NCBI GenBank assembly: GCA_022828595.1
Contig: JAKGHH010000002.1
Coordinates: forward strand, 63,708,383-63,772,382
DNA length: 64,000 nucleotides
Direction: 5' to 3'
From: Nelumbo lutea
Lineage: Eukaryota > Streptophyta > Magnoliopsida > Proteales > Nelumbonaceae
The notes below the pieces were generated by a model. The model saw nothing but the letters and a program-made list of their open reading frames with translations, ran no database searches and was not told where the DNA came from. Both the position numbers and the translations under genes were made by a program. Numbering within the stretch: position 1 is the first letter of the stretch; the number at the start of each line of letters is the position of its first letter. Below, piece by piece: positions 33,497 to 48,320 of the stretch.

Positions 33497-35512
33497 CTAA
33501 CGCACGATGTCATCAGTGATCCGCGAAGTGGTGATGGCGCTCGTATCCAGGTCGGGGTAGAGATGCCTGATCAGCCACCGACTAAGCTTGAAGCCCTTAC
33601 AGTAGGCCTTTGTTATCACGTCGTCGAACCTTAAAGAGTTGACATAGTCAATGATGGCCTGAGTCTTGGCCTCCTCGAGAGCACCCTCAAAGATTGCAGT
33701 CTTCTCTCTTATGTCTTCTTGGAGGTACCCCACTTCATGTTCCAGCTTACCCTTTGCCTCCTTGAGGCCTTGCACTTCAAGCTTCAAGGCATCCCGCTTA
33801 GCCTTGAGGCTGTTCACCTCAAGCCCTAAGGCCTCCTAACCAACCTTGAGGCCATTCACCTCGGCCCTCAGCCTATTCTTGTCTCAGGCCAACTCCCCCT
33901 TCTTTGCCATTAACACCTCGATGAAGCTCTTTTGAGCCGAGGCGTCACTCTCCAGGCGAAGGACCTGGTAGCGAGCTGCCCTCAACTCGGTATAGGCTGC
34001 GTGAGATGACTTCTCAGCCTCTAGAGCCCGCCTCAGGTGCCGATCTAATTGAAGAGTCAAGGCGCGAATGGCGGCGTTCACCTGCAAAAGGAAAACCGGT
34101 CAAAAGAGGAACCAAAAAAAAAGAGAAGAAAAAAGAAAAGAAAAGAGAGACTCACCACCATAGTATGAGTGGCAACTCGGGCACCGAGCTGACCAGGAGT
34201 GAGTTCGGCCCACTCGCTGACCTCCCCTGGGTATGCAGCCAGCTTGCTCTTCTCCAGGCTGCACAGGGGGTTCAGAACAGTTTGACTCCCTTGGCCCTCT
34301 GAGCTAGATGTCGTCATCTCCATGTTGTGAGTGGAACTCTCAGAGGCCTCGGCGGCCACCTCGGCAGGACGAGCCCCGGCAACAGCCTCTATAGCACGAG
34401 CCTCGGTAGCGCTTTCAATAGCAGGCTCAGTAGGTTGGGCAACAGGATCAGCGGGCCTAGCAGAAAGCTCCGCTACCACCTCGGGCCCCCGAGGCACCGC
34501 CTCTCCTTCCAAATCGATGACAGGCTTCACTACCACCTCGGGCCCCAAAGTTGAAGTCTGTGGAGGTGGGGCCTCGGTTGAAACTCGCGGGGACTCAATG
34601 TGCGCCTTCTTGGCTACGCGTTTCTTTCTCCTCATCCGGTAGAAGAGTTTCTGGTTGTCTATTCTCTCCACCTCCATGGGACCTGCAGCAAAACATGACA
34701 TCAATAACCTGAAGTAAACATACGAGCAGAAAGCCGAAGTGAAGGAAAACCTACCTGGGCTCAAGCTTGCCTGGACGAGCTTCTCCTCAGAAGTGAAGTC
34801 TTTATAGAGCCGGTGACTGGAGCACCTTCTTGGTCTTCCCGTCTAGTATAACACCGGGATCTTGAATGGCTATCCTCCAATCGGTGGGGAAGGGCCACCC
34901 CGTACTGCTCCAGACTACGAAGTAGTCTCGCTTCCAAACTGGGACTTTGCTCAGGAGCTTGTGCATGAGTTTAAAACTCGGGCGGGGGGACAGGTAGTAG
35001 AATCGCTTGTGCCTGGGGAGAGCACCCGAAGCGCTATTCTTTATGGCCAAAATGGTGCTGAGAATATCTAAATCTAGAGAGAGGGAACGGTCAAAACAAA
35101 GAGAGATGGACCCCACCACATTTCGTATGGAGTTTGGGTGGAGTTGGTCCAGGGTAATGCTGAAGTGTACCAACACCTCAACGATCAAAGGGTGAAGAGG
35201 AAGTCGGAGCCAGGCTATCAGTTGCTCCTTGAAGATCACGATCTCGTTGGGACCGTGCTCCCATCGGAAGTTGCCGGTGGGAAAGCTATACGGATATTCC
35301 TTAGGAAGGCAAAGCCTCTGTATGAGGTCCTGAAGACTCTTCGAAGTCATTATGGAAGGGCCGAACTGATCTGGCTCCCGACCTCGGTGGGATGCGGACA
35401 CCAGATGACCCGAAGCCACCCAAACTTCGGATGGCTGAGTAACAAAGGAGCCACCTTGAGCCGAGGTGCCTACCACGGGCACATCGATAAGGCTGTCTAT
35501 GCTAGACGACAT
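33497..35512 (-). pseudogene. Antisense three-exon gene inside gypsy 2 (PF04195-like + coiled coil)
   Basis: Exon 1 (35512-34755) starts MSSSIDSLIDVPVVGTSAQG and contains the 'putative gypsy type transposon' domain: SLQDLIQRLCLPKEYPYSF, IDSLI..., LDQLHPNSIRNVVGSISLC, SPRPSFKLMHKLLSKVPVW, WKRDYFVVWSSTGWPFPTDW. A 1-bp shift near 34820 breaks it. Exon 2 (34682-34156) is an Ala/Glu/Pro-rich linker with a basic patch (MRRKKRVAKKA). Exon 3 (34081-33497) is heptad-rich coiled coil (LKLEVQGLKEAKGKLEHEV) ending DDIVR. Introns are GTAGGT...CTGCAG and GTGAGT...TTGCAG, with matching phases (1 and 0). Two stops lie in exon 3 (about 33882 and 33838). Tat elements are known to carry antisense extra ORFs; function is unknown. 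Confidence 0.8.
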
Positions 35513-35936
35513 AGCAGACTAGAGGGAAGAAACAAATTGAAAAAGGGAAAGGAAGCTCGGGAGGACTCACCAAAAGAAACGCAACCGGACTAGGAGAACA
35601 AGACGAACTGGAAGACCCAAGCTAAGAGACCCCAGGCGCAAGCTCAAACACTGATGACAAGAACTTTGTGGCGAAGAAAATGGCCAAGGGACCCCCTATT
35701 TATAGCCATAGCTGTGGGTTCCTCGAGGCGAAAGCGATTTAGCGCGTTTTTGACTTCCGCGAAGTCCAAATCGCGTGAAATCTGTGCGTAATCCAGACGC
35801 AACTCGAGACCTTTTTTGGTCAAATCGGGTGCTAAACCAGGTCAGCTAGATGGAGTGTGTGACAAAGTAGCATGAAGATCAACGCCAAATCCACCCGGCG
35901 TGTCATGACCTCCTCGCGCTAGGTCATCACCGCCAG

Positions 35937-35955
35937 TGCAGGGAGTGGGGGCAAT
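35937..35955 (+). promoter_or_regulatory. Gypsy 2 polypurine tract
   Basis: CAGGGAGTGGGGGCAAT ends right before the 3' LTR start TGATGG; the same layout precedes the gypsy 1 3' LTR. Confidence 0.75.
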
Positions 35956-36841
35956 TGATGGAGGGTGATTTGGCCCGACCTCGCGCAGTACGGGTACACG
36001 TGGGCGTGACCTTGCTCAAACAGTGACTCAGCATGACAGCGCAACGAGCATGAACACAACTCGGAGGGAAAGTCCCACCGAGTATAGCTCGACAACTCAG
36101 CGGATGAACTACTCGCCGGGAAACGCCTTACTCGCACCTCCTCCCCGGGGTTAAGGCACTTCGAGACATCCCGAGTTTGGGATGTCCTGACCTCTCTTAA
36201 GGCTCGAGCTCCCCCCAATGGATCTCGGGCCACTCCTAGGCAAGAACGCACTAATCCATCTCTGGACACCCCGAGGCATGGACACCTCGGGTCAGCCAGC
36301 TCGGCATAACCTACTACAGGTAGCTTGTCACTCAAGAGACAGCCCAGCTCAAGGTGATTCGCGAAAGAGCAGTTCGGTATACCACAAGAAAGCTCCCTGC
36401 TCGACCGCCGTACCCGACAAATCTATGAATAGCAGACATGCCCCTCGTCAGATAGCGTTGTGCCTGTCACCTTCAAAAAGGTGTCTCACCCATAACAGGC
36501 ATGTACCCTGCAACGATGTCCCCGTGCATGCCACATCAGCCTTGCCTGTAATGGTTGTGGCAGACTGACAGTGGCGGTTATACCTGCCCTGTCAGAAGCC
36601 AGAGGGCCTGAAGCAACGGGCCAGAGGGCCTCAAGGAACAAGGTATCTTCGAAAAACCATCTATGCAATATGCACTCTTAGCCTTTGCTTTTCCTTTGCT
36701 TTTCACACAGAATACTGACTTAATCATCGGAGTGTTCCCGCCGAGAAACCCCCCGGGAAGAATTCCCCTTTCCTCTCGTCTCAGGTACCTCTCGGAAGCT
36801 ATGCGAGTACCAGCTAGGAGTGACCGGATTGCGCTACATCA
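35956..36841 (+). repeat. Gypsy 2, 3' LTR (complete)
   Basis: TGATGGAGGGTGATTTGGCC to GCGCTACATCA. It differs from the 5' LTR by many substitutions and a short replacement after CAGAGGGCCT (about 36604), so the insertion is not recent. The next base, 36842, is subtilase 1 exon sequence. Confidence 0.9.
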
Positions 36842-40426
<3,585 letters not shown>

Positions 40427-40500
40427 GTTAATGTAGCTATATTGGATTAGAGAACAAGAGAAGAAAGGGGGCAAGTGATTAACTTGTGACTGAGTTCTCC

Positions 40501-40508
40501 TATTTATA
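40501..40508 (-). promoter_or_regulatory. Subtilase 1 TATA box
   Basis: TATAAATA on the minus strand, 75 bp upstream of the ATG. The context TATAAATAGGAGAA is the same in subtilase 2. Confidence 0.7.
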
Positions 40509-40559
40509 GCAATAGATTGGTAATTTGAAACTTTGAAACCAATTTGTACATCCATTTAC

Positions 40560-42325
40560 ACGTTCAACGTACGTCTATATATCCAAATACATAATTCCAT
40601 TTGGTATTAAACTACTAACAATGTAACAGTACTACTTGTATTAATTAATGGCGCAATCCATGTTATAATTTGAATGGTGAACCCACCAGTTCTTGGTCGT
40701 GGTCTCTTCTTTCACACTGAATTCTTTAACACTTTTACTTTGTGCAACTGAAACTTCCAATGAATGGTTATAAAGTATACATCAAATGGGTAAATGACAA
40801 TATAATAATCTATTTACTGTTGTAGGTTGACTACTGTTGAGCACTAGTATGCATGCCATTGTTAGATCGATCCATTAAAGATCTTTACTTGGCGACTTGA
40901 ATCGGGTTGGCCGGGTTGAGAATTCGTCAAATTTTCAATGACCTGAATCATAACCAGGGCAATCCAACTTGCAGCCCTAATCTTTACAAGCAGTAGTCCA
41001 GTTATGGCTTTGTCGTAAACCCATTTTGACCCAATCCTATTGGATTGGATTTGGGGCAACACTAACTCGCACCACAGCTGAATTGTCGACGTAGTGATAT
41101 TGTAAATAGGGCTCTTAATGGGTTGTCAGTTCTGATTTCCTGAGTTTGTTTGATTAATAATCAGATCGGTTTGGGTTCTTGTTTGTCCCAAATCAAATAT
41201 TTTATTAAATATATATGATATTTCCTAATTCTATTATAATTTTCATTATATTTCATTCCTGAAATAGTAAATTTGATAGATAATATATATGATAATTATA
41301 TTAGCTAAAAATGTTTATTATATTAACATATAAACAATTTAGTATTTTATTATCATTTTTTTATTAAGTTTACATTATCAAAATTTACATTTTATGCTAT
41401 TATTTAAATAAATAAATATAATTTTCAGAATAATTGAGTCTATCAGATAAGACCCGATAGGACCAGGTTATTAATCGGAACGGTTCTGGGTCCATTCTTT
41501 TGTCCCAATTAATAATTGGTTCAGGAATGGTTCTACTTACTAGAACCAATCCAGACCCGACTCCTTAAGAATACATAGTCGGGTCAATCTAGATTTTGGG
41601 TTGGATTGGATTGATTTTGTAGCCTTCACTAAGAATATGGAGGTGGTTGGGTTGGATTGATTTTGGGTCAATCTAGGTTCTGGTTGCTCTGGTTCACAGT
41701 TTGTACCGACCCGTTTACATATGTCATTACAAGCAATTGTGTTTCTCTCATGTACATGTTATGGACTTATGTGGTTTTCAATGGAAAAGAATTTCTGGAC
41801 AGCTTATCAATATTCTCTACCCAACTATATGATTTTAATTGAAATGAAATGACTTATAAAAGTCAATTTTGGCATCTCAAAAAAATGTCGTCTCATCAAA
41901 AATTTAAAATTCCTCTCCTTCTATGTGATTATCTTTAGCTTGATATATAATAATTAAGCTTGTATCTATTATTATTATAAAAAAAAAGTTAATCAGTTGT
42001 ATAAAATTAGTTGTGTAATTGTGTTTTCCAGATTTGTCATATGTCATGTGAAGGGATCCTTTTGTAGTAAACAAACGATGGATTTTTTATTCGTTTTTGA
42101 ATCTAGACTAGAAAGATGATGATCAAAGTTGTGAATGGGACCATTACAGTAGTCGTGGCTTGTCCAAGACAAGATAGAGCAGCAAGTGTTCTTCTGACGC
42201 GGTATTGGCGAGTTGGTCAATTTCAATCCTGAACCCAATGTTGTAGAAAAATAAAAAATAAAAAAATCAACCTCCGGGAAGGATCCATGCCAATCACTTT
42301 CCATCTTTTCTCATAAGACCTTTAA
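40560..42325. other. Upstream and intergenic DNA of subtilase 1
   Basis: 40830-40950 resembles 63640-63690 (shared ATCAAATTTTCAATG-type words with GAGCACTA), a trace of the duplicated upstream region. 41107-41640 is made of repeated ggttctggg/ggatt words typical of MITEs, but no terminal repeats could be fixed. No gene seen. Confidence 0.5.
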
Positions 42326-42614
42326 GGGTCTATATGGTTTGCAGTCACAGTCAGAATAGGAATCGAAATTGAAATACCTTGGAATCGGAGTTAGACTGAT
42401 GTATTCCCATAGTCTGTCTGTTGGGTTCAAACAGGAATCAAAAAGTTAATTTGAATCAGTTGGGATGTGATTTCATACTCAAGAGAGGAAGAGGGAATTG
42501 CCATTCCCTCAAATGCAAATGGGGAATGCCATTCCACCAACCGAACAGCTAGAAACCGAAATGATGCATTCTGATTCGAATCCAGACCCCTATACCCATG
42601 AACCAAACAAGCCC
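42326..42614. mobile_element. Tourist/PIF-like MITE (tentative)
   Basis: Ends GGGTCTATATGGTTTG and, inverted, GGGCTTGTTTGGTTCA; flanks are TAA on the left and TTA on the right, close to the TWA target of PIF/Harbinger. The interior is rich in GGAAT/ATTCC words. The duplication is imperfect, so boundaries may be off by one base. Confidence 0.5.
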
Positions 42615-44050
42615 TTAGAGGAGTCTCATCAACTGCTTCCACTCCATTGTAAATCACAATGCACTAGCAGATTTGATGGAAACAAGGTAGAGACTTCATT
42701 CAAAATTGTTGGTTCTTTTCCGAGGTTGCTTCATCTTCGTCCTCGAACTTTCGGGTTTAGAGGATGAGCATTAACAGTGTCAAAAAGGTATTCTTCCATT
42801 AAGAAAGTCTATGTTTCTGACAAATAAAGAAATTTGTGGGTGAAGGATTTTGGGATCCTATTGTACACTCGGTGTTGGGCATTCATTAAAGAGTTAGTGG
42901 ATGCGCTCAATGACTGCAGTGGAGGAGAGCCTAGAGTGGAGATTAGTGGACTCCCCATGTCATCATCATACATAGTTCTCTAACGATGGAAGTCCTAGCT
43001 AGGTGAAAGATTCATTATTAAAGCTGTAAAGGAGAAATTTGTCAAGAGGAGATGAATGCTAGGTAGGATGCTAAACCAACGCGACAAGAGGAGGGAAAGC
43101 TTTTTAAAGTCCCACAATCAAAGCCAAAATTGACAACGGAACCTTCTTATTGGTATGTTAAAGAAACACTAAAACTAGTATACATCTGCTCCTCACACTG
43201 ACCTCACAGCATGAGTCAGGTGGGAGGTACACGGGATCTGCTCCTCACAGGCACATACAAGGTGTAAGGAGCAAATCTGGTTTCATTTTAATTTTACCAT
43301 TTTCCGTGCGATATACCCAATATCCAATTTAATGACAAAGATGACTGAAATGCGTTTGATGTACTCCCGGTGGGTAGTGGTAGTAGAGAAAGAGAGGAAT
43401 CCAGTGACTGTGTCCAATGGCCAGGTCTCGTTTGGTCCACAGGAGACAGTATTCGCAGAGTGGAGCTGCGGCCAGGGTCGGGGGGAAGGAAACGAAGAGT
43501 GTTTTACGGGCGGCAGTGGCCAACGTTCACCTAGAATAGCACTGGTTCCATTGGCATTGGAGGACCGGAGGATGGCAGGGTGGGGTCCACTTTGGTGCTG
43601 ATTTTGAATTTGAATTTGTCTTCGAAGCATGGTATGGGTGGGGGCCCATGTCTATCGATCTCTTGAGTGGACCTAGTTGTGGATAGGTGAGCCCTGTGGG
43701 CTGCTGGATTAGTGTGTGAAGAACAATCCCAGAGCATAGGTGAGCCCTGTGGAGCTCAAGCATTAATCCCTGATTCGACAATTTGGAGTCATTTGAGGTT
43801 TGTTGCAGCATCGAAAAAATCAAGGCTAAGCTTGAATGTTGTGAGGAAGAAATTGAGGAGGGTGGTTTACGGGCAGTGCCGCAGTGGAAAATATGATGTC
43901 AGCCTCCTTAGACCAAGCCAAGGAAGGCAAATAGGGATCTTCTGCTAATAAAAGACGTTCCAACTCCTTACCAACTTGATCAAATAATATCGCACATTTT
44001 ACCATGAGATTAGGACCCGCCATAAAAGTGGGGCTCATCATGTTGGTAGG
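42615..44050. other. Unassigned intergenic DNA
   Basis: Short, overlapping open frames on both strands (43283-43830) match no family I recognise. No splice-consistent gene model could be built. Confidence 0.5.
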
Positions 44051-44976
44051 TTGTTGGCAAGTGATCTGGACTCAATGAAGCTTCGATCTCCAAGGACTAG
44101 CTGCAAGCAGGAAATGAAGGAAGTTGTATACATGGCAAGGGATTTTTGGTGGGGTTGGCGATATGCTAAACGTCACATTTCTTTGAAGAGACGGGAATCC
44201 TGCTTGCAACACAAGGATGAGGGTGCATTAGGATTCAGAGGTATATACACGCAGAATCAATTACTTGGGTGGCAGTTTGAACGAAAACAGCACAAACCTT
44301 AGGCCTCTATGTTGTGAAGTAGGGCTCAGTTTGAACGAAAACAACACATATATTTGTAGTTTGGAAGCTCTAGACCATTGATTCATCCATTGCTTATCAT
44401 GAAACCATATGGCTTGGTGCTGCCCCCTTTATTTGCAATGAAGCACAACCACAAAGGTCCTTGTTTAAATTGATCACTAATGCTCAAATTTCAGAGGTGC
44501 TTTCTACTATCTCTGCCCCTCCCCAAAATATATACTGCATTAATTGTTGGACAAACCTGTAGCTAATATCACTTCTTCTCATGGTTGGATACTCCCTCCA
44601 CCGGGTATTCTCGAAATTAATCGTGATGGTGCTTCGTCCCCAGATAGAGTACGAGCAGGTTTCATGATCCGCAACTCCGGGGGTTGTTTTGTTTATGAGA
44701 GATCAATCAGATTGTCATTGATGTCGCTCGAGGAGGCTGAAGCTAACAGGCTTGTCCACTATTAGTCAACTCAAGTCCGATTGTCTACTTTTGGTGAAAC
44801 TTATGTAGGCAAAGTCCCAACCTCCTTGGAATATTGCCAATTTAGTAACAGATTGCATGACTTCAGCAGCACTAGGGACCCCTAACCACTTTTTTACTTA
44901 TTGATGCCAATTGGCAACAAGAACACTCGGAGCTTATCACATATCCTCCTGCAGAAAAGAGGGCACACACCAAGTT
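44051..44976 (+). pseudogene. LINE fragment: RT C-terminus and RNase H
   Basis: 44051-44300 reads VYMARDFWWGWRYAKRHISL and DEGALGFRGIYTQNQLLGW, the late RT region of plant L1 LINEs (FWWG...GGLGFR motif). 44544-44765 reads WILPPPGILEINRDGASSPD, AGFMIRNSGGCFVYE and LEEAEANRLV, a LINE-type RNase H. Further residues (QPPWNIANLVTDCM, SAALGTP) follow in another frame to about 44976. The fragment is then interrupted by the copia 3 5' LTR. Confidence 0.75.
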
Positions 44977-45378
44977 TGAGAAGTCATCACCGACTTCTCT
45001 AGGTAGTGTGTTGTGGGTAGTGTTCGCGTGGGCAGGAGATCCGGAGTCCTTCTTTACTTGGTTTATAAATCGACTTAAATTTTTTGGATTGAAAGGACCC
45101 ACGTGGTCCATTAAAACCCCACAAAATCTTTTTTTTTTTTAACTGCCTACGTGGGGTTCACCCCCTATAAATATGTGTAATTCCATGTTAAATAGTAAGT
45201 GTGTGATGTTTTTGTTCGTATATAGCTTAAGTTTGTATCTATAAATGTTTGTGAATTTGTGTGTTTTAAGTAATATGCATAGTAGATAATTTTAGTTATA
45301 GTGTATTCATTTGCTTCTCTTTAAATATTGCTATATTGTTTCTTTTTGTGTGGGTCCACTTATTTGTTGTGCTCTACA
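44977..45378 (+). repeat. Copia 3, 5' LTR
   Basis: TGAGAAGTC...CTCTACA, about 402 bp, 2 bp before the primer-binding site. CCTATAAATATG at about 45163 is a plausible TATA box. Confidence 0.8.
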
Positions 45379-45380
45379 TT

Positions 45381-45392
45381 TGGTATTAGAGC
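45381..45392 (+). promoter_or_regulatory. Copia 3 primer-binding site
   Basis: TGGTATTAGAGC, one change from the initiator-Met tRNA site TGGTATCAGAGC. Confidence 0.85.
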
Positions 45393-45539
45393 AGGTTGTC
45401 CGACATTGTTGCCAGGTTGATGCTTGAATAACCAAGATCTACCTATTGCTCTATCGGATTAGAACCATCCATTGTGAGCAGCACGATGTTGTGAAGCCGA
45501 TTAGTCTAGGACTAAGCTTCTTGGTGAAAGAAAGTAGAA

Positions 45540-46380
45540 GAGGATCTCACCAATCATAATAGTGGGTTTAGCTAGTATGCTTGCGGGAATGGAGAAGCTA
45601 AACCACTATAACTATGATAGTTGGCACACGTGCATGGAGTCATCTACAAGGCAAAGACTTGTTGGAAGTAACAATCGAAGGTGAAACTACTGCTCCCCAT
45701 TGACGAGAATGCCAAAAAGAAGTGAAAAGTCAAGGCAGATAAGGCTCATTACACTATTTAAATTACTGTTGAGAAAGAATTTTTAGAGCATATAAAAAAG
45801 GCCCACACTCCAAGCGAAGCCTAGGATGTTTTATCTAAATTATTTTTCAAAATGGGTTTGCATTGATCAGTCAAGGATCAAATAACAATCAACTAATATT
45901 TTACAAAGGGAAAGAGCTTCTATGATGAAATCTCAGTTAGATAAAGAGTCCACAATTAATGAAACCCAAATGAGACGAATAATTATACGAGGGTTGAGAC
46001 CCGAGTATAACAGATTTATGACAGTTATTAGAGGCTGTCCAACACATCCATCACTTGTTGAATTAGAAAATATGTTGGCCAAGAAAGAGACACTAAACAA
46101 GTAGATGGTTAGTGTTTCAATCAAGGAAACAAAAGAAGCACTTCTCACTCAGAAAAAGGGGCCAAGCAGAAAGCCTATGCAGTAGAAGCCTCCTAAATTT
46201 TATTAGCAGAAGGAATGATATCAGCAAAGGAGCTTTACAAACACGTGTAGATGGCACTCAGTAGTATAAGAGTAATTAACGCAACGTAATATGTTATAAT
46301 TGTTCCAAGAAGGGTCATTATGTGCACATGAATGCTGGTACAACAAAAAGAAGTCAGCTAAAGGAAATTCAGCAACATCA
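45540..46380 (+). pseudogene. Copia 3 gag
   Basis: UBN2-type gag residues are spread over three frames: KMGLH, then MMKSQLDKESTINETQMRRI, GLRPEYNRFMTVIRGCPTHP and LVELENMLAKKETLNK (45922-46104). A damaged zinc knuckle CYNCSKKGHYV lies at about 46288-46320. Stops are frequent, so the frame is not functional. Confidence 0.8.
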
Positions 46381-47756
46381 GCCAATCATCAAGAAGATAA
46401 AGAAAGTGAAGAACAACAGCATGCTAAAGCTTCCTATTGTATTATAGAGCCAGATGAGCACGATTGCTATGTTGAAGACTACTCAACCAAATTAACACTT
46501 GTTTTGTCAAATCTTGGAGTAGTTGATTATAGCCAAGATTGGATCTCTAGATGCTCAAATCTTATGACAGGAGATAAACAGATGTTTTGATCTTTGTAAG
46601 AATATAAAGGCAAGAAAGCTATTGTTACAGTTAATGATGCAAGGCTTTCAACCACCCATATTGGTCAAGCATTATGCATCTTGTGTTTCAACAAGGTAAA
46701 AGCACAACTCCAAAATGTCTACCATGTGCTAGGTATGAAAAAGAATTTATTATCAATATCTCAATTAACTGTATTTGGCAGTTTTGTAATATTTGGTCCA
46801 AATGATGTTAAAGTATATCGGAGTATACATACACCAGAAGCACCACTTATGAAAGGACAGAAATTAGAGTCTATCTACATAATGTCTGCTGAATCAGCTA
46901 ATGTAGAAAAGACTCGACGCAATGAAACTACTAATCTCTAGCATGAAAGGCTTGGCCATGTTGGATACAACAGGCTCAAAGTAATGATGGTAAAGCCAAT
47001 GTTGAAAGGACTTCCTCAATTGAAAGTATGGATCAATATAGTATGTGTTGGATGTCAATATGGCAAGGCACACCAATTGCCATATACTGAATCAAAGTTT
47101 CGAGCTAAACAACCTTTGGAGCTCATTCACTCTGATGTGTTTGGACGAGTGAAGTAAGAATCAAACACCGGGGTATGGTATATGATAACATTTATAGATG
47201 ATTTCTTAAGGTACGTATGGGTGTACTTAAAGGAAAATTTTGAAGTTAAGAGAATGCACAAAAAAAATTTGAAGTTGAGAGTCAATATGGCAAGGCACTA
47301 ATAATGGAGGAGAATACACATCAAAAAAATTCTCAAAATATCTCAAGAAACATGGGATACAACGATAGTTGACATGTCCAAACACTCCGCAATAAAATGG
47401 AGTAGTTGAGAGAAAGAACTGGCATCTTGCTGAAGTATGTAGAAGCATACTGCAAAGTAAAATGTGTCAAGACGTTTTTGGGTAGAAGGCTTGAAGACAA
47501 CAACACATGTCATCAATCGACGACCATTGCATCACTTGACTTTCTCTCACCATATGAGAAGTTATGGAATCATCGACCCACTATAAGTCACTTTTGCGTA
47601 TTTGGTTGTGTATGTTATGTATTTGTGCCAAACCATCTATGCAAGAAGTTCGACAAGAAAACTATCTGGTGTATAATCCTCAACTACAATAATGAAAGAA
47701 AAGGATGGAAGTGCAATGGTCCAAATACCAATCGTTGCTATACATCTTGAAATATG
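46381..47756 (+). pseudogene. Copia 3 protease and integrase
   Basis: The protease region reads DWISRCSNLMTGDKQMF, where the expected catalytic DSG is lost. QLQNVYHVLGMKKNLLSISQ and the pre-integrase [16 protein letters not shown] with [13 protein letters not shown] follow. Core: [53 protein letters not shown]-terminal: PTISHFCVFGCVCYVFVPN and KFDKKTIWCIILNYN. It is spread over several frames with stops. Confidence 0.82.
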
Positions 47757-48209
47757 GTATTTGATGAAGCTTCATCTTGGTAGTCACCTGAGTGAGTGGT
47801 ACTACCCAACTCTGAAGTCATGGAGGAGAATGTACATGAAAATTTAAATGAGGAAAAAAATTCAGAGCCTCAACCTAGCTCATCAGATTCTCAAAAATCT
47901 CCAGGACCATGGAGCACTAGTGTTCATGAGTAGAAAACACCAGAAGATATTAGACCAAGTCAAATGGAAGAGCTAGAAGAACAACCAAGACATGAATTAC
48001 GAAGGTCAACTAAGGTTAGACATCCTAACACTAAGAATGTAGATACTGCATTAGCTAAAGAAATTAACAACTTAGAACCAACTAGTTATGAAGATGTTTT
48101 TTCAATGCAAAAGATGGCAAAAGGCAATAAGAAAAGATATTCAAAACCTAAAGCAAAAAGAAGACTTTGGATGATTAGCAAGAAAGAAGTCATTGCTGAA
48201 GGGGAGAAA
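47757..48209 (+). pseudogene. Copia 3 integrase-RT linker; RT absent
   Basis: The frame 47964-48212 (EELEEQPRHELRRSTKVRHP, EINNLEPTSYEDVFS) matches the linker that precedes RT in copia elements. No RT motif (for example YVDD) follows; instead Lys-rich residues lead into the polypurine tract. Confidence 0.75.
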
Positions 48210-48320
48210 TGAGAAGTCATCACCAACTTCTTTAGTCAATTTACAAACTGACTTAATTTTTTTGGATTATAAGGACCCATGTGGTCCATTAAAACACCAT
48301 AAAGTTTTTAAAACTGCCTC
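48210..48320 (+). repeat. Copia 3, 3' LTR (truncated)
   Basis: Matches the first roughly 180 bp of the 5' LTR with gaps (TGAGAAGTCATCACC, GACTTAATTTTTTTGGATT, GTGGTCCATTAAAACACC), then diverges into AT-rich DNA. Confidence 0.8.

Larger units (their letters stand above)
27236..36841 (+). mobile_element. Ty3/gypsy LTR retrotransposon 2, Tat-like
   Basis: Paired LTRs (27236-28010, lacking its first 124 bp, and 35956-36841) enclose a primer-binding site, gag remnant, protease, RT, two RNase H domains and integrase. An antisense spliced gene and a polypurine tract follow. The element is collinear with gypsy 1 but lacks the central gag domain. Frame shifts and stops in pol show it is not autonomous. 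Its 3' end interrupts the last exon of subtilase 1. Confidence 0.92.
44977..48320 (+). mobile_element. Ty1/copia LTR retrotransposon 3, lacking RT and RNase H
   Basis: LTRs begin TGAGAAGTCATCACC at 44977 and 48210; a purine tract (AAGGGGAGAAA) precedes the second. Gag, protease and integrase are recognisable but broken, then the sequence jumps from the integrase C-terminal linker straight to the polypurine tract. It is non-autonomous and inserted in a LINE. Confidence 0.85.

Noticed and set aside
34006..34642. Plus-strand open frames rich in Ala, Ser and Gly
   Set aside because: They are shadows of exon 2 of the antisense gene, whose splice sites and coiled coil give a better explanation.
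41107..41640. MITE with TAGGGCTCTTAATGGG start
   Set aside because: No matching inverted end and no target duplication could be found, so boundaries would be guesswork.
43283..43830. Several overlapping open frames of 60-115 residues
   Set aside because: No recognised domain, no splice support and frames on opposite strands overlap fully; kept as unassigned.
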